Position numbers and translations under genes: made by a program. The notes beneath the pieces were generated by a model that saw nothing but the letters and a program-made list of their open reading frames with translations, did no database searches and had not been told where the DNA came from. DNA of 64,000 nt, from NCBI GenBank assembly GCA_030280995.1, contig JASXTE010000001.1, forward strand, positions 5,357,501 to 5,421,500, in the 5' to 3' direction. Source of the DNA: Hemileia vastatrix (Eukaryota; Basidiomycota; Pucciniomycetes; Pucciniales; Zaghouaniaceae). Shown one piece after another: positions 1-10,170 of the stretch; position 1 is the first letter of the stretch; every line of letters starts with the position of its first letter.

Positions 1-1800
1 TCTATTTGCACCACACATCCATGTCTTTCATGTTTTCCAATTCTCTTTTGCAAGCTTGTTCCCATTTTTGGCAATCAGGTGAAAGGATAGCTTGCAGGTG
101 TGTTTTTGGAATAATAGAAAAGTGAGACATAACCTTTTTGAAAACATCAGAAACTTATTTTTCTTGAGAAAGAAGAGTTTCTATATCAATGAAATCAAGA
201 ATTTTTAAATTATTGAGGATTTAAGCAAGAGAAACTTTGGCTGATGTATTAGCAGGTGGTGCTTGAAGAGCAACATCATGGGAAGGGAGATTGTCACCAG
301 GAAATCTGGCCATTTCAGATTCAAAAAAAGGTGTTTTTCTTGTCATGCCAAAAAATAAAACCAGAATTGTTGAAGGAGTAATCTACACACTTAAAAATGA
401 CAGCTCTATGATCAAGTTTTTGACAATTTTCTTTGTGGATATGGACATAAGAAGTTTCACCAAAGATATGTAAATCAGAGTATTTGGGGTCACAGTTGTA
501 CATCAAGTGTAACGGAGTTTTGTCACCAGTTTTGATGTTTGTAAGATGGTTATGAACATGACCTTCCCATTTGTAAGCAAGACCCCAGATGCATTCAGAA
601 AGTTCACTAGCAAGAATGATGGTATTGGCCATATCTCCAACAGTGCAGTTGAAACATTTGACTGTGCCATTTTGCTAATGGTGGTAAGGACAAGTGATTT
701 CATGCGTCTCTCCAATGTTTGAAAGTGTTTGAGCCATATGTTTGCTATGCATTTCACTTGCAGCTGTCCTCAGAGATTGGAGTTTCTTTCCAGTGAAATT
801 TTACAACTTTTTATAAAAGGAAACAAAGGCATGAGTAGAATCAGATTTAGCTTTGAGGAAAAACACTTCACAATATGAAGTTGAAATTTCTCTAAAAATA
901 GCTGCCCATCTAGCTCCATTGACTGTGGAATCCATAGAACCAACCAAGTCACCAACAATAAGACTCATCAAAGATTCTGGTTAATTTTCTCTTGATGCAG
1001 ATGCTGTTCTCATACTTTTAGAAATTACACAGTCTCCACAGTTGATTGATTGAGGTGGAATTGACAAAGGAAGACCAGGACCTAAATATTTATGGATGAT
1101 TGATTACCAATTTTCTCACTTGCATGAACTAGTTTCTGGTGCCAATCCATGAGGAAGCCTTTCATGGCAGGTTGGAAATTAATAACTGCATTATTTTTAA
1201 CTGTTTGCAAAAATGAGGGGAGCAAGAAATAATTTGAAGAGGGAGAAGAAGATCCATCCACCAATTCAGAACCTGAAGTTACATCAACAGTAATAAACTT
1301 GTTAGATGTTTCTTCAACATTATACCTTTCAACCAATTCTTCCACAGACACATCCTCAGATTCCTCCAGTTTTGAGTTGCTCCAATCAACACACGTATTT
1401 AGTTTTTCTATGTTTGCAGCTACAATGTGGGATGTACAAATGTGGTTGAATTTGTCAATTAAGTAGTGGTACAATTGATATGGTGTCCAATCAGTATAAA
1501 TATTAGGTGGATTTCTGAAGTGAGAACTTGATAAACGATGTTGAATGTCATCAGCTTAGCTTCTAAATCAGCTGGAATAATTTGATTGGAAGCAAAGCCA
1601 ATGGTACCAAAAATGCTTTGAACTAATTCCAAGGTGCTTTTGTTCCAGACCTCCTAGTAGTCCAAGTCTTTGGTGAGCTTTGGAAAGTTTTTCAGTAAGA
1701 TCCAAAACTAAATTCATTGCCTCTAGATATTGCTTCATTAACAGCAGACTACTTACACATTGATTGGAGCAGGTAGATTCATGGGAGGGGGCCAATTGGG
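1..1800 (-). pseudogene. Ty1/Copia polyprotein remnant (gag, integrase; runs off the left edge)
   Basis: Read on the minus strand, this stretch holds broken pieces of a Copia polyprotein in the normal order. A gag-like piece lies at 1795-1568. The GAG-pre-integrase signature WHQKLVHAS lies at about 1130-1105. Integrase core pieces follow at 958-503 and 632-321, ending in the typical tail with YVHIHKENCQKLDHRA. Stops and frame changes separate the pieces. No protease or zinc knuckle is readable. Reverse transcriptase would lie beyond base 1. An intact element would encode a cytoplasmic particle protein and the enzymes that integrate cDNA. The family call rests on the integrase tail and is secure; the gag part is weaker. 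Confidence 0.75.
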
Positions 1801-2189
1801 CATCAGGTGAAAAAGATGATAGCGTATTGTTCTAATAGTGATCTTGGTCTGAAGAAATAGCCAAGGAGAGTATAAGTCAAGAGAGTGGGAGGGGGGGATC
1901 TGAGACAGGGATAGATATTCAGAGGTAGGGTAGAGAAGTTTCAGGGAGAGGGAGAGGTTAAAAGGGACCAGGGGGGGTTTCTGAGCAAGGTTGCTAAATT
2001 CCAAGTGAGAGGGAGGGATCCCAAGGGGAAAGGGGGCAGTTTAGGAGAGATAGGGGAGAGTTCTAAGATGATAAAGATGTGTTTGGAGGGTAAAATCTTA
2101 CCACTGCAAGGTTCCAGAGATGATATAGATGTGTCTTGAGGGTTAAATTTTACCAGTGCTCAGAATGCACTAGGGGTCTTCTGAGTACT
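1801..2189. other. No gene seen; purine-rich tract
   Basis: Between the Copia remnant and the Gypsy LTR the plus strand is strongly G/A-rich (roughly 1860-2060, several runs of five or more G). Short near-repeats about transcript-like 'gatgtgt..ggagggtaaaat' blocks occur near 2085 and 2125. It may be untranslated leader or LTR of the Copia element, but no boundary can be fixed. Confidence 0.4.
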
Positions 2190-2852
2190 CACACTGTTGT
2201 GTTCCAGAAGTGGATAGGTTCTGGTTACCATGCTTTAGGTTGATTTAGGGAGTTTTGTGCTTTTTTCTGGTTGGGAGGGGAATCCTACAATTGGATATCA
2301 CTTTTTTTCTTTCAAGATTTAATCACTACGCAATATAGGGGGTGGACTTGCTAGCAAGTCCTCAACCTGAACTCAGATGGAACTCAGACTGAACTCATAC
2401 TGAACCCATACTGAACTATACTTGAACATCCACCTAAAACTGTTCTGCTGAGTGGTGTTCATCCCTAATTGTATGGTTCCTTTATCAATAGCTCAATTTG
2501 TGTTCAATATATGGTGAGTTTGGGTCCAAGGTTGCGGACTTGCTAGCAAGTCCGCCCCCCATATTAGGGGGTGTGAGTTCTCGCAAATCTGCACTTAAAT
2601 TAAGTGCGGATTTCAAACCAAATCAGCACTTAAATTTTGCAAAAAAGTCACTTATTTCAAAAAAGGGTGTCAGTTATGACCTCAAATCAGCACTTTTTTC
2701 CCGTTTTTTTTCACAACCACATTTTGGCCACAAAACATCCCTTCCTTTCTTACCCCATCCCTGTCACATGTGACACACTGACCTTCCTCGCTACCTACCC
2801 ATCAATCCTCAGCACACACCCCTTCCTGACATTTTCAATATTTTGACCAGGC

Positions 2853-3630
2853 ATGTTTACATTCTTTTTTACTTATTTCTTCTACTTCTTAATCTTTTTT
2901 CTATGGGTGTCAGTTCTGACCTCAAATCAGCACTTTTTTCGTGATTTTTTTTTCAAAACCACATGTTGGCCACATCATCCCTTTCTTTCGCATACCATTT
3001 TGTACTCTCCAAATGTCCTCTTTGTGTACTTCATTCACTTGGGTTGGTATTTTGGTTTGTTGCATATTCATTTTTTTTTGGAATTTACGGTGAAATTTTT
3101 TTTTTTGGATGGCTCATTGGTTTTCTTTCACCAGCTCAACATGAAATTGCATATTTTGTCAGTGATTTTTTTTTCATTCATCCCTCATATCCTTTTCCTA
3201 TTCTCCTCCAACATCCCTCAAACAATTTGGTTTCATTCATTTTGTCATCTCATCTCTCCAGGTAAGTCACTTTATTCTTTTTTTTTGATTTTTTGATTAC
3301 TAATTATAATTTTTTTTGTTTTTTTCTGTTTATTTTATTTTTTTATCTAAATTTTTTTTGTAAGTGGTTATTTTGGATTTCAATGGTATAATTAAACTTT
3401 TTTTTCTCTCCCTCTTTACTTTCTTTTTTAGCTCCATCACCCTACTCTTCATCCCTCCTTGGCATGGTCATTATCCCCCCTTTCCCTTATTTCACTTTTT
3501 TTTGGCTCCATTTCATTGAAACACATACATTGCACATTCTTTATGCATTTCACTTACTCCATATTCAATTTCCCCACAATTCCAACATCAATCTTTCTCA
3601 CTCTATTTTTCCTACTTTTCAATCAAGGTA
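2853..3630 (+). other. 5' exons or leader of the H1 oxygenase gene (low-complexity, T-rich)
   Basis: Two conserved blocks are followed by good splice donors: a block ending CTCCAG then GTAAGTC near 3261, and a block ending CAATCAAG then GTAAGTTT near 3627, the second preceded by a TTTTTTAG acceptor near 3430. The same blocks occur in Y (58200-58396) and, reversed, in X (42833-43030). The first also occurs in H2 and H3. Conservation of the splice signals across copies suggests real exons or leader. The encoded peptides are hydrophobic and low-complexity and I do not recognise them. Confidence 0.4.
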
Positions 3631-3804
3631 AGTTTCATCTCCTTTTTTTCATGCCTATATGATATCTCATTCCTTTTATGAAAACTTCATACTTAAATAT
3701 ATGTATGACTCTTATCTGGATAACAGTGAACTTATAAAACTCCTTTTGATCTCATCTTCATTACCACTTTTCAAGTTTTTGTAAAATTTTGAAAATCAGA
3801 CTCA

Positions 3805-4125
3805 GAATTAGGGTTAGGTTTATTCAAATCTAATGTTCTTTTTACTGAAGATTCTCCTGAAGGCTACCTTTCATTTCCTGCAAACAGATTTGAATTTGAT
3901 TCAGTGGTTGCTGAGATATTGACCGTTAAAGTTGAGCCTTTTTTTCCCAATTTAAATTTTTATTTCATTTTTTTATGTAACAAATTAGGGTTAGGTTTAT
4001 TTAAATCACATGTCCTTTAACTGAAGATTCTACTAAAGAATATCTTTCATTTCCCTCAAACAGGTTTGAATTAGGTTCAGTGGTTGCTGAGATTTTGACC
4101 TTTGAAGTTGAGCCTTTTTTCCAAA
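3805..4125 (+). repeat. Two direct repeats of about 140 bp in H1, each starting with a telomere-like TTAGGGTTAGG
   Basis: Unit 1 (about 3810-3945) and unit 2 (about 3985-4120) share the opening TTAGGGTTAGGTTTATT, a middle block with 'ctgaagatt', and the ending 'aagttgagcctttttt'. The same pair is present in Y (58575-58880) and reversed in X (42350-42670). It is absent from H2 because of an about 820-bp deletion, and replaced in H3. It lies in what should be an intron of the oxygenase gene. Confidence 0.7.
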
Positions 4126-4223
4126 TTTCACTTGTCTTATTTCACATTTTTATATTGCATATTTAGAGGATAAGGATTCTGAAACTCTTATATGATTATT
4201 ATCTAGGCATTTCAATTATATAG

Positions 4224-5149
4224 GCATATATTTTTTGCTCAAGAATATCACTAAAGCTCAAAAAGATGAAGATTTTCGCTTATGGGACACTCTACCTTCC
4301 TTTAACTCTTTTCTTGCTCTTAAACTCAAAAAGCACTGTAATAAAGCATTTTAAAAAAATCATGAACTTGCAACCAAAGTTGGAATACAAAATTGGTGTG
4401 AATCTGAATGGGAAGATATCAGCCACGAATATCTTTTATTTTCTAATGTTATTATCACTCATTCTGGATTTCACAATAAATTTCACACCGATACCAAGGA
4501 CACCAATTCTCTTACTTTTGGTATATTCTCATATATCAAACCAATTACTGGCCAACCAATACCATCTCCAGCTAAAATCAAATGACATGGTTTATATTTT
4601 CCAGACCACCGGTGCATCATTGATTTTGGTTTGGGAAATGGTATCATCGAAACTATTTCGAATTCTTCTAAGGATAATCATCAAACGACCAAAGCTCCTC
4701 CTGGTTTGGAATCCTGTCAAGATTTAACACATTTTGGTTGCTCATTTCAAATCAGTCATTAGTTGATTCAAAGAATCAATAAGGTAATGAAAGAAGGTAA
4801 AGTTAATCGATTTAAAAAAACTTTATTTAGATCCAAAAAGTATGGGGATTAGAGTTGTCATTGAAAATTTTATATTTTTTCGTAAATTTTTAATAAATAT
4901 TTTTTATGTATCAATTTCCTCAACTAAAGTAATGGGCCCACGACCTTGTGTAGTATAAATGGTAATCATGATAACATTTATTTGTTTCATGGTGTTCCTC
5001 TAGCCTATACCTGTGGAAAGTCCCAAACTTTTGTTTCTAGACTTGGTCTGCATTTTGGCTTGAGGGATTGTCATTACTTTATACTAGGGAAAGTGATATA
5101 TATTAGATATTTATTTAATAATTTATGTAATTATATTAAATTTAGATGA
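4224..5149 (+). pseudogene. TET/JBP-like 2OG-Fe(II) dioxygenase pseudogene of H1
   Basis: The main exon opens after an acceptor (AG at 4222-4223). It runs with one TAA, one central TGA (about 4585) and one TAG to about 4850. A C-terminal exon follows at 4946-5149, whose frame (INGNHDNIYLFHGV) stays open in H1, H2 and H3. Readable motifs in order are the iron-binding HxD as FHTDTKD, a middle GIFSYIKPITGQPIPSP, DFGLGNGIIET, the distal iron-binding His in NHQTTKAPP, and THFGCSFQIS near the C-terminus. This order matches fungal TET/JBP-like oxygenases, which oxidise 5-methylcytosine in DNA using 2-oxoglutarate. A histidine stands where many relatives have the arginine that binds 2-oxoglutarate. 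The gene converges on the transposase gene. The family call rests on motif order read by eye. Confidence 0.75.
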
Positions 5150-5290
5150 CTTCCACCACTTAATTCAATAAAATGCAGGGGGGGGGTATTGCCAAATTCT
5201 CAAATCTGACATGTGAAATTGATGACTTAGAAAAATTTTGGTGATATCCACCCCTTGCTTCAATAAAATGCAGGGGAGAGTATTGCCAAT
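5150..5290. terminator. Duplicated polyadenylation region between convergent genes of H1
   Basis: Two near-identical blocks (about 5153-5190 and 5248-5285) each read CCACYWCTT..TTCAATAAAATGCAGGGG, with a canonical AATAAA on the plus strand. The pair sits between the 3' end of the plus-strand oxygenase and the truncated minus-strand transposase. Equivalent doubled blocks occur in H2 (39060-39190) and H3 (52045-52180). A role in ending transcripts is inferred from the AATAAA and position. Confidence 0.45.
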
Positions 5291-5299
5291 TTTTTAAAA

Positions 5300-5988
5300 C
5301 AGATATAGAATTTTTTTGACTTGTAAATATTTTAGTGAAAATTTTTGATGAGAATGTGAAAGTAATTGTTTCCATCTTGAGCAGGTTTCTGGCTCAAAGG
5401 AATAGCAGTACCATCAACAAAACCAATACATCCTGGGAAGCCCTCTGCTTGCATAACCTGAGATGATTCAAGTCGCTCTTCTTTTGTTGGCCAGGTGAGA
5501 AGTTGAGATTACAAGGAGTTGATGGCAGTGATACATTGTTTGGTATAAGTGTTAACTGAACCATACCCTAAATCAAAGACATTTTCTAAATGTTTCAAAG
5601 CGGCTCCATTACCATTTGAACCCAAATGACATAGTGTGATGGCCAATTGAATTGAAGGATGTTGTTGTTCTTTTTTAGAATTATTGTGAAATATGGGATG
5701 ATCCTGAATAAGCTCAAAAAATTTAAGGAAACATTCCTGAGAAGCCCTGAACAGCTGTCTAAAACTGGGTGTAGATAGTTTAAGAAGTGTTTGGATGGTG
5801 TACTTGGGGGTATGAAGTACTTGAGGCTTTCTGGGAAGAAGGTAACGTTTCGTGGCCATTTTTGATAAAAAGACAAAATCTTCTTCTAGATCAGAATCAG
5901 AATTGCAATCAGAGTCCAAGAGCAGTTCAAGAGCCATGAAAGTCATTGCTTTATGTAATTTATCACGATTTGAAAGTGAGGAAGGCAT
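5300..5988 (-). pseudogene. PIF/Harbinger (DDE_Tnp_4) transposase, truncated, H1
   Basis: The ATG at 5988-5986 starts MPSSLSNRDKLHKAM, followed by an acidic patch (LLDSDCNSDSDLEED) and the helical N-terminal region typical of HARBI1-like transposases. A TAA at 5511-5509 interrupts the frame. Downstream the same frame continues into the first catalytic block GFPGCIGFVDGTAIPLS (first Asp of the DDE triad). The remaining two thirds of the catalytic domain, seen in H3, are missing. The intact enzyme would cut element ends and join them to ATT/AAT targets in the nucleus. The TAA is shared with H2. Confidence 0.88.
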
Positions 5989-6214
5989 AACTCTTATATG
6001 ATATGATATGAAGATGTAAGTGATGTACAATGTTTTGAGTTATGAAGTGTTATGCTGCGGAGTGCTGCGTATGAATGGCATGATGCTGACAAATCAGTGA
6101 AATGGGACTTGATGGTGAAATCAGCACTTTTGGTTGAGAAAGTGCGGATTTGAGTGAAATAAGTGACTTATTTCATTTTGAAATCCACCAGTATTGGGGC
6201 TAGTGTGTTTTGGA

Positions 6215-6290
6215 AATCCGCACTTATTTAAGTGTGGATTTGGTCAAATTTAAGTGCGGATTTGTAAGTGCAGATTTTCCAGAACTGACA
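6215..6290. repeat. Subterminal boxes at the right end of H1
   Basis: Within about 75 bp the motif AAGTGCGGATTT or close variants occurs four times in alternating orientation, just inside the right terminus. A matching but shorter cluster lies at 2583-2640. Repeated subterminal boxes are usually transposase or Myb-protein binding sites in Harbinger-type elements; binding here is inferred. Confidence 0.65.
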
Positions 6291-6735
6291 CCCCCTATTG
6301 TGTGGTGAATGTTTTCAAGGCTCTCAGGTGTTTTTCTGGATTTTAAGGGGTATTTGGTGTCTTCAAAGTTGGAATTTGTCCTTATTTTTTTAGTTTTTCT
6401 GGACTCCTGGGGGAGTGGCTACTACCATTGGATAGCCCTGATCTTTATCTATTTTTATGTTTCTATGATTTCTTTTATATTCTAAGTTTTAAGGGCTCTT
6501 TTGGTCACTTTTCACTTTTTACTATAACTGTTTAATTTTGTTTTTTGCATTTTATGGGCTAACCTTAAGTCTTAGGGTTAAATGCTCAACACCATTGAAT
6601 AGACATAATTTGGCTCTATATTTCATGCCTTTCTGAATTTTAGCTTAATTTTGTGTTTTAAAGGTTTTTGTGGTGTGCTGTGATTTTTTAAAGGTAATTT
6701 GGTGTTTTTTAGCTTCAGGGAGGTTTTCCACCTCT

Positions 6736-6772
6736 AGACAGGCCACCCAAAATTTGGGTGGACTTCCCACCT
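6736..6772 (-). repeat. Decayed copy of a 36-bp GC-rich cassette in the solo LTR
   Basis: On the minus strand this reads like the cassettes at 15502-15537 and 17823-17788 but with TG or CA wherever those have CG (for example AGGTGG for AGGCGG, GTCCACCC for GGCCGCCC). The pattern is what deamination of methylated CpG would leave. Confidence 0.6.
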
Positions 6773-7351
6773 CAGCAATAGCAAGCTTAAGAGTGCTTCT
6801 AGAGGGGTTTTATGCAATTTGGCTGGCAGAAGCACCAAATTAGTTGCTGTAGCATCAATTTTTAGATGGTGGTCTGTGTGTCCATACTAAATATGACAGT
6901 TTGGGGCAATTCTATTTATCATACAACCATCTGGTAATTAGATAAAGGTTTCTTACTCAGTCTTCAATTTTTTTGGCCACAATTGGCTGGGTTTGGTTGA
7001 AGGTTAGCTCTTCATTAAACTGAAATTTGGCAACTGGTTTCTCTGGTGTAGCTTTTAAACCTGCATCAAGGAATATTGCCGTTTTCTGTGCAACAATTTC
7101 ACAGTGTTTTGGTTTTCTGGTGTGGATCTTTCTGCATTTCAAGTTTTCTTTGGTTTGTAATCATCTGGGCTACTGTCTTGGCTTTTTATGCAGTCAAGAA
7201 GTTGCTAGAAGGCGTATAATAGCAGTCTTCAATTAGCTGTAGCAAACAAATCTCACCTGGTATTTCTCAAAGGGACAGGGGTTTTTCTCTCTAGTTTTTC
7301 TCCAACTCCCTTGGTCAAGGCCTTTATCTAGTTCTATAAAATTTTCTACAA

Positions 7352-7740
7352 TGCTGCTCTTCTGCTAATGTAGTAGAGTTTTGGGTCACTGATAGCTACT
7401 TATGCCAATACAGAACAGCCCATAACCTTTTTCATGGTATCAGAACTCAGGACTCTGGAAAAAAGTGGAGAGCCTGGATGCTGCTGCAACAGATTTTACT
7501 CTCAATAACTAAGTACATAAGAATAACAAGTCATCAAGGAGAAGTTAATATTAAGGAAATCTTTATGAAATACAGAAGAGTTATTAGTAACCAAATATGA
7601 TACACACTTCACTAAAATGTTATAACAAATAATCTCCTTTACGAAATACAGCAGAGGTATTAGTGACCAAATATAATATGCACTGCACTACATTGTTATA
7701 GCTAATAATTACCTATCATATAGAGTCAGTGATATGTATA
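7352..7740. repeat. Gene-free stretch with a two-copy direct repeat
   Basis: Next to the LTR end, a TGGTATCAGAAC block near 7436 resembles a retroelement primer-binding site, but no element can be assigned to it. Two direct repeats of about 72 bp follow (7561-7632 and 7636-7708), both beginning TTTAYGAAATACAG and ending in AATAAT. No coding sequence is visible. Confidence 0.55.
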
Positions 7741-7931
7741 CAGCCAAGTCACAAAACCTTTCAAAATTTTTGATGAAAAAATAAAAGTTTTTCCCACAAA
7801 AATATGATTTGCCTATTCAAAAGGAATTACCCCCACCCTATCACTGACCCTTTTAAATAGGCAAATCATTTTTTGTGAGAAAAACTTTTATTTTTTCTCC
7901 AATAATTTCACAAGCTTTTATGACTTAGCTG
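7741..7931. mobile_element. Tc1/mariner-type palindromic MITE Mb1
   Basis: It starts CAGCCAAGTCA and ends TGACTTAGCTG, with TA on both sides (7739-7740, 7932-7933). Nearly its whole length folds back on itself. The arms contain AAAAGTTTTTCCCACA and its complement around a 20-30-bp centre at about 7828-7850. It has no coding capacity. TA duplications point to a Tc1/mariner transposase. Confidence 0.85.
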
Positions 7932-8087
7932 TACATATTATACTATAGATGGATATAACTACCTGTCCCAGTGATTATTTGAGTTAATTTTTATATTTCA
8001 GCATTGATATCTAGTTAGCTTTATAAAAGATATAAAATTAAAAAATATGGAAATAAGTAAAATTAAATTTTTATTTGTAATTTCATA

Positions 8088-8277
8088 CAGCCAAGTAAAA
8101 ACATCTTGCCAAATTTTTGACAAAAAAATTAAAGTTTTACCCACAAAAAATGATTTGCTTATTCAAAAGGAAGTACCCCCCTCCTTACAAACAACCCTTT
8201 TGAATAGTAAAGTCATTTTTTTGAGAAAAACTTTTATTTTATTGTCGAAAATTCCACAAGATTTTATTTATTAGCTG
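8088..8277. mobile_element. Tc1/mariner-type palindromic MITE Mb2
   Basis: Second copy of the same family as Mb1, starting CAGCCAAGTAA and ending TTAGCTG, flanked by TA (8086-8087, 8278-8279). Same fold-back structure, about 150 bp away in the same orientation, with visible sequence divergence from Mb1. Confidence 0.85.
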
Positions 8278-8459
8278 TACAATCTCACCCAACATGGGGA
8301 ATGAAGGAGGGGGACAAAGATATAGTAAACTACAAATGGGGAGAAACTATGACAGAGTTGGGAAGTGTAATATGCGTTGGGCAGTTAAAGAAGACTCAGG
8401 GGGAACTATTCCCGTAAAGAGAGGTTTTTAAAAAATCTCCCCATATTTACTAAGTAAGC

Positions 8460-10170
8460 AGCAGCCTCAGACATGGTACACAATGAGGAAATAAAAGCAG
8501 AATTATTGAATGGGATCTTATGGGTTTTCACTATCTTAATGAGTGCTAGCCATAATTGAGTGCAGGAATGGCCAAAAAATTAAGAGATTTTCAGGGCTGT
8601 CCTTGCTGTTTCCATTACATTTTGGGCACCTGGGTGAATCTGTGGCTTTGAACTGGAACAGGTAATTGTTGAGGGGGCAGTGACCTGAGTGTACTTGTGA
8701 AAAAGAAGTTTCATGGGCCCTTAAGACATTGGTGAGATGGTTAAACATTTTGAGAGGTTTGAAATGTCCTTTTAGTTTTCTTAGTGAGTTGTGATTGGGG
8801 GGGAGAGAAGGAGCAAGAACAAATGGGTTTTCAAGAAATTTTTAAAGGAGGTAAAGGAGGGAGGAGGGGGGACAAAATTTAGTAGGTATTAAAATATGGA
8901 CAAGAATTGATAATTTCCATTTTCTAAGCTTTCTAATATCTTTATACCAGAAATTCCTGCATGTCCTGGACACCATTGGAGAAGTAATTCAAATTTAGGA
9001 TTTTGGTGGAGGAGAAGTGAGATGGTTTTAATGATGGAAAAGAAAGAAGTGGAGCTTGAAATGCTCAGGACAGTAGATGAAAGTGCTTGGATAATAACCT
9101 GGATGTCCACTAAGATAGTGAGTGTTTTTTCATGATGTTGTAGGGGGCTGGAAAGAAAAAGATTAAGGCCAAGGAGGATCCCTATCAGTTCAACTCCAAA
9201 AACCAAATAGAGGGAAGAGTCCCCTAGGGAGGAAACAAAAGGGAATGGTGAGCTAGGGCCAAAAGCTGCTGCATGAGTTCCAGAGGAGGATTTAGATTTG
9301 TCTTTTTAGATAAAATGGGAGGACAAGGAGAAGAAAATGATAGAGGAGGAGACTTCTCTGAGTGCTGTTTCTTTATCTGGGGAAATTGAGGTTTTAAAAA
9401 ATTGGAGAGGACCATGAAGGGAGGAGGAACCTGCTCTATGTGTCTAGCTTTTCTAGTATGGAGGAGTCTGCAAAGTTGTGGTGATTTTATAGGTTGTGCA
9501 GTTGGTTGCAGTGGGTCTTTGGTGGGGGTGAGGAAACCAATTTCTTAGCCAGTTGTGCCATGGGTTTTGATAAGAGGGGGGGAGAGAAACTTCAGCCAGG
9601 CTCTTTGGACCACTAGGTCTAATCTCTGGAGGCAGGTTAGTGAGGAAGAGTCATGTAATAGGAAACATACTGGGGTAGTCCTAAAACAACCAAGTTCATT
9701 TCTGATTGCATTGTTGTCAACTGCTTGGAGCATGTGTGTTGTGGGGATGCTCTTCTGAGGATGATTCCAAATAATTTCAGTGTGATAAGTACAAGCATGT
9801 ATTAGTAAAGAAATGAGAAGTTTGTATTATTTTAAGGGGATACCACATCTTGATGAAGCCAGGATGTGTATATTGGATGCAGCTTGAAGGCCAACTGAAG
9901 CTAACTTGGTACCATCTAATTTATAGGTCAGGCCAGGGTAAATGATCACACACAGCCATTTTATGTTTGGGGAGGGAGGGATGATACAATTGGTGAAGAT
10001 AAGAGAGGGCAAGGAAGTTAATATGGAGCATTTTTTAGATACAGCTAGACCAATAAATTTTTTTTCAATTTCAAGAATTTTTACAGCTTTTTGCCTTTCC
10101 TCAAACCTCTTTTAGGAAGCGCCATGAGTACAAGATGATCCAATTTGAGTGTAGTTAAAAATGAACTTCC
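8460..10170 (-). pseudogene. Non-LTR retrotransposon (Tad/I-like LINE), 3' half: RT thumb, RNase H, zinc tail
   Basis: Minus-strand frames give, from 5' to 3': an RT C-terminal piece with WLCVIIYPGLTYKLDGTKLA and ASSRCGIPLK (10012-9827); a piece with LQAVDNNAIRNELGCFRTTPV (9733-9545); an RNase H region with the ending WCPGHAGI (9206-8889); and a terminal zinc-like region with HSGHCPLNNYL and CPKCNG (8748-8536). Frames are broken by stops. The intact protein would copy its own RNA at a nicked target. The 5' part resumes at 14410-14875, so the LINE is split by about 4.2 kb of later insertions. Confidence 0.85.

Larger units (their letters stand above)
2566..6296. mobile_element. Harbinger-like TET-carrying transposon, copy H1 (3.73 kb)
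   Basis: The ends are AGGGGGTGTGAGTTCT (left) and the inverse of AGGGGGTGTCAGTTCT (right), flanked by ATT at 2563-2565 and 6297-6299. Both ends carry several copies of AAGTGCGGATTT-like boxes in both orientations. Inside are a TET/JBP-like oxygenase pseudogene (plus) and a truncated DDE_Tnp_4 transposase pseudogene (minus), tail to tail. The left end matches the SANT-gene end of H3, but the SANT gene itself is missing and the TET segment is inverted relative to H3, X and Y. H1 is non-autonomous. Confidence 0.92.
2334..6307. mobile_element. MITE Ma1 (about 240 bp), itself interrupted by H1
   Basis: Its termini are long inverted repeats: left 2334-2361, right 2536-2565 continued at 6300-6307. 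Each contains the perfect 18-bp palindrome GGACTTGCTAGCAAGTCC (2344-2361 and 2536-2553). It is flanked by AAT (2331-2333, 6308-6310). Behind the left terminus lie several degenerate 10-11-bp repeats based on GAACTCATACT. No coding capacity is visible. H1 sits inside the right terminal repeat; removing H1 and one ATT restores a right end that mirrors the left one base for base in length. Confidence 0.9.
2190..7351 (+). repeat. Solo LTR of the Gypsy family, split by a nested DNA transposon insertion
   Basis: The right part (6308-7351) is the reverse complement of the LTRs at 14910-16002 and 23643-24659. It shares the segments around the lost-CpG cassette, the 'gggctaacctta' block and the end 'ttggtcaaggcct' followed by a terminal 'tctaca'. 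The left part (about 2190-2333) resembles the opposite LTR end only loosely, so the left border is uncertain. Ma1 interrupts the LTR with an AAT duplication (2331-2333 and 6308-6310). No gag or pol flanks it, which is why it is called a solo LTR. Confidence 0.65.

Noticed and set aside
2566..2566. Target duplication TA or TTA with termini starting GGGGG
   Set aside because: It does not restore the Ma1 terminal repeat; only ATT with termini starting AGGGGG does.
3811..3821. Interstitial telomere sequence
   Set aside because: Only two TTAGGG-like units are present, repeated as part of a longer 140-bp unit within a transposon intron.
7436..7460. TGGTATCAGAAC as a retroelement primer-binding site
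   Set aside because: No LTR ends directly before it and no gag follows; it is too short to support an element on its own.
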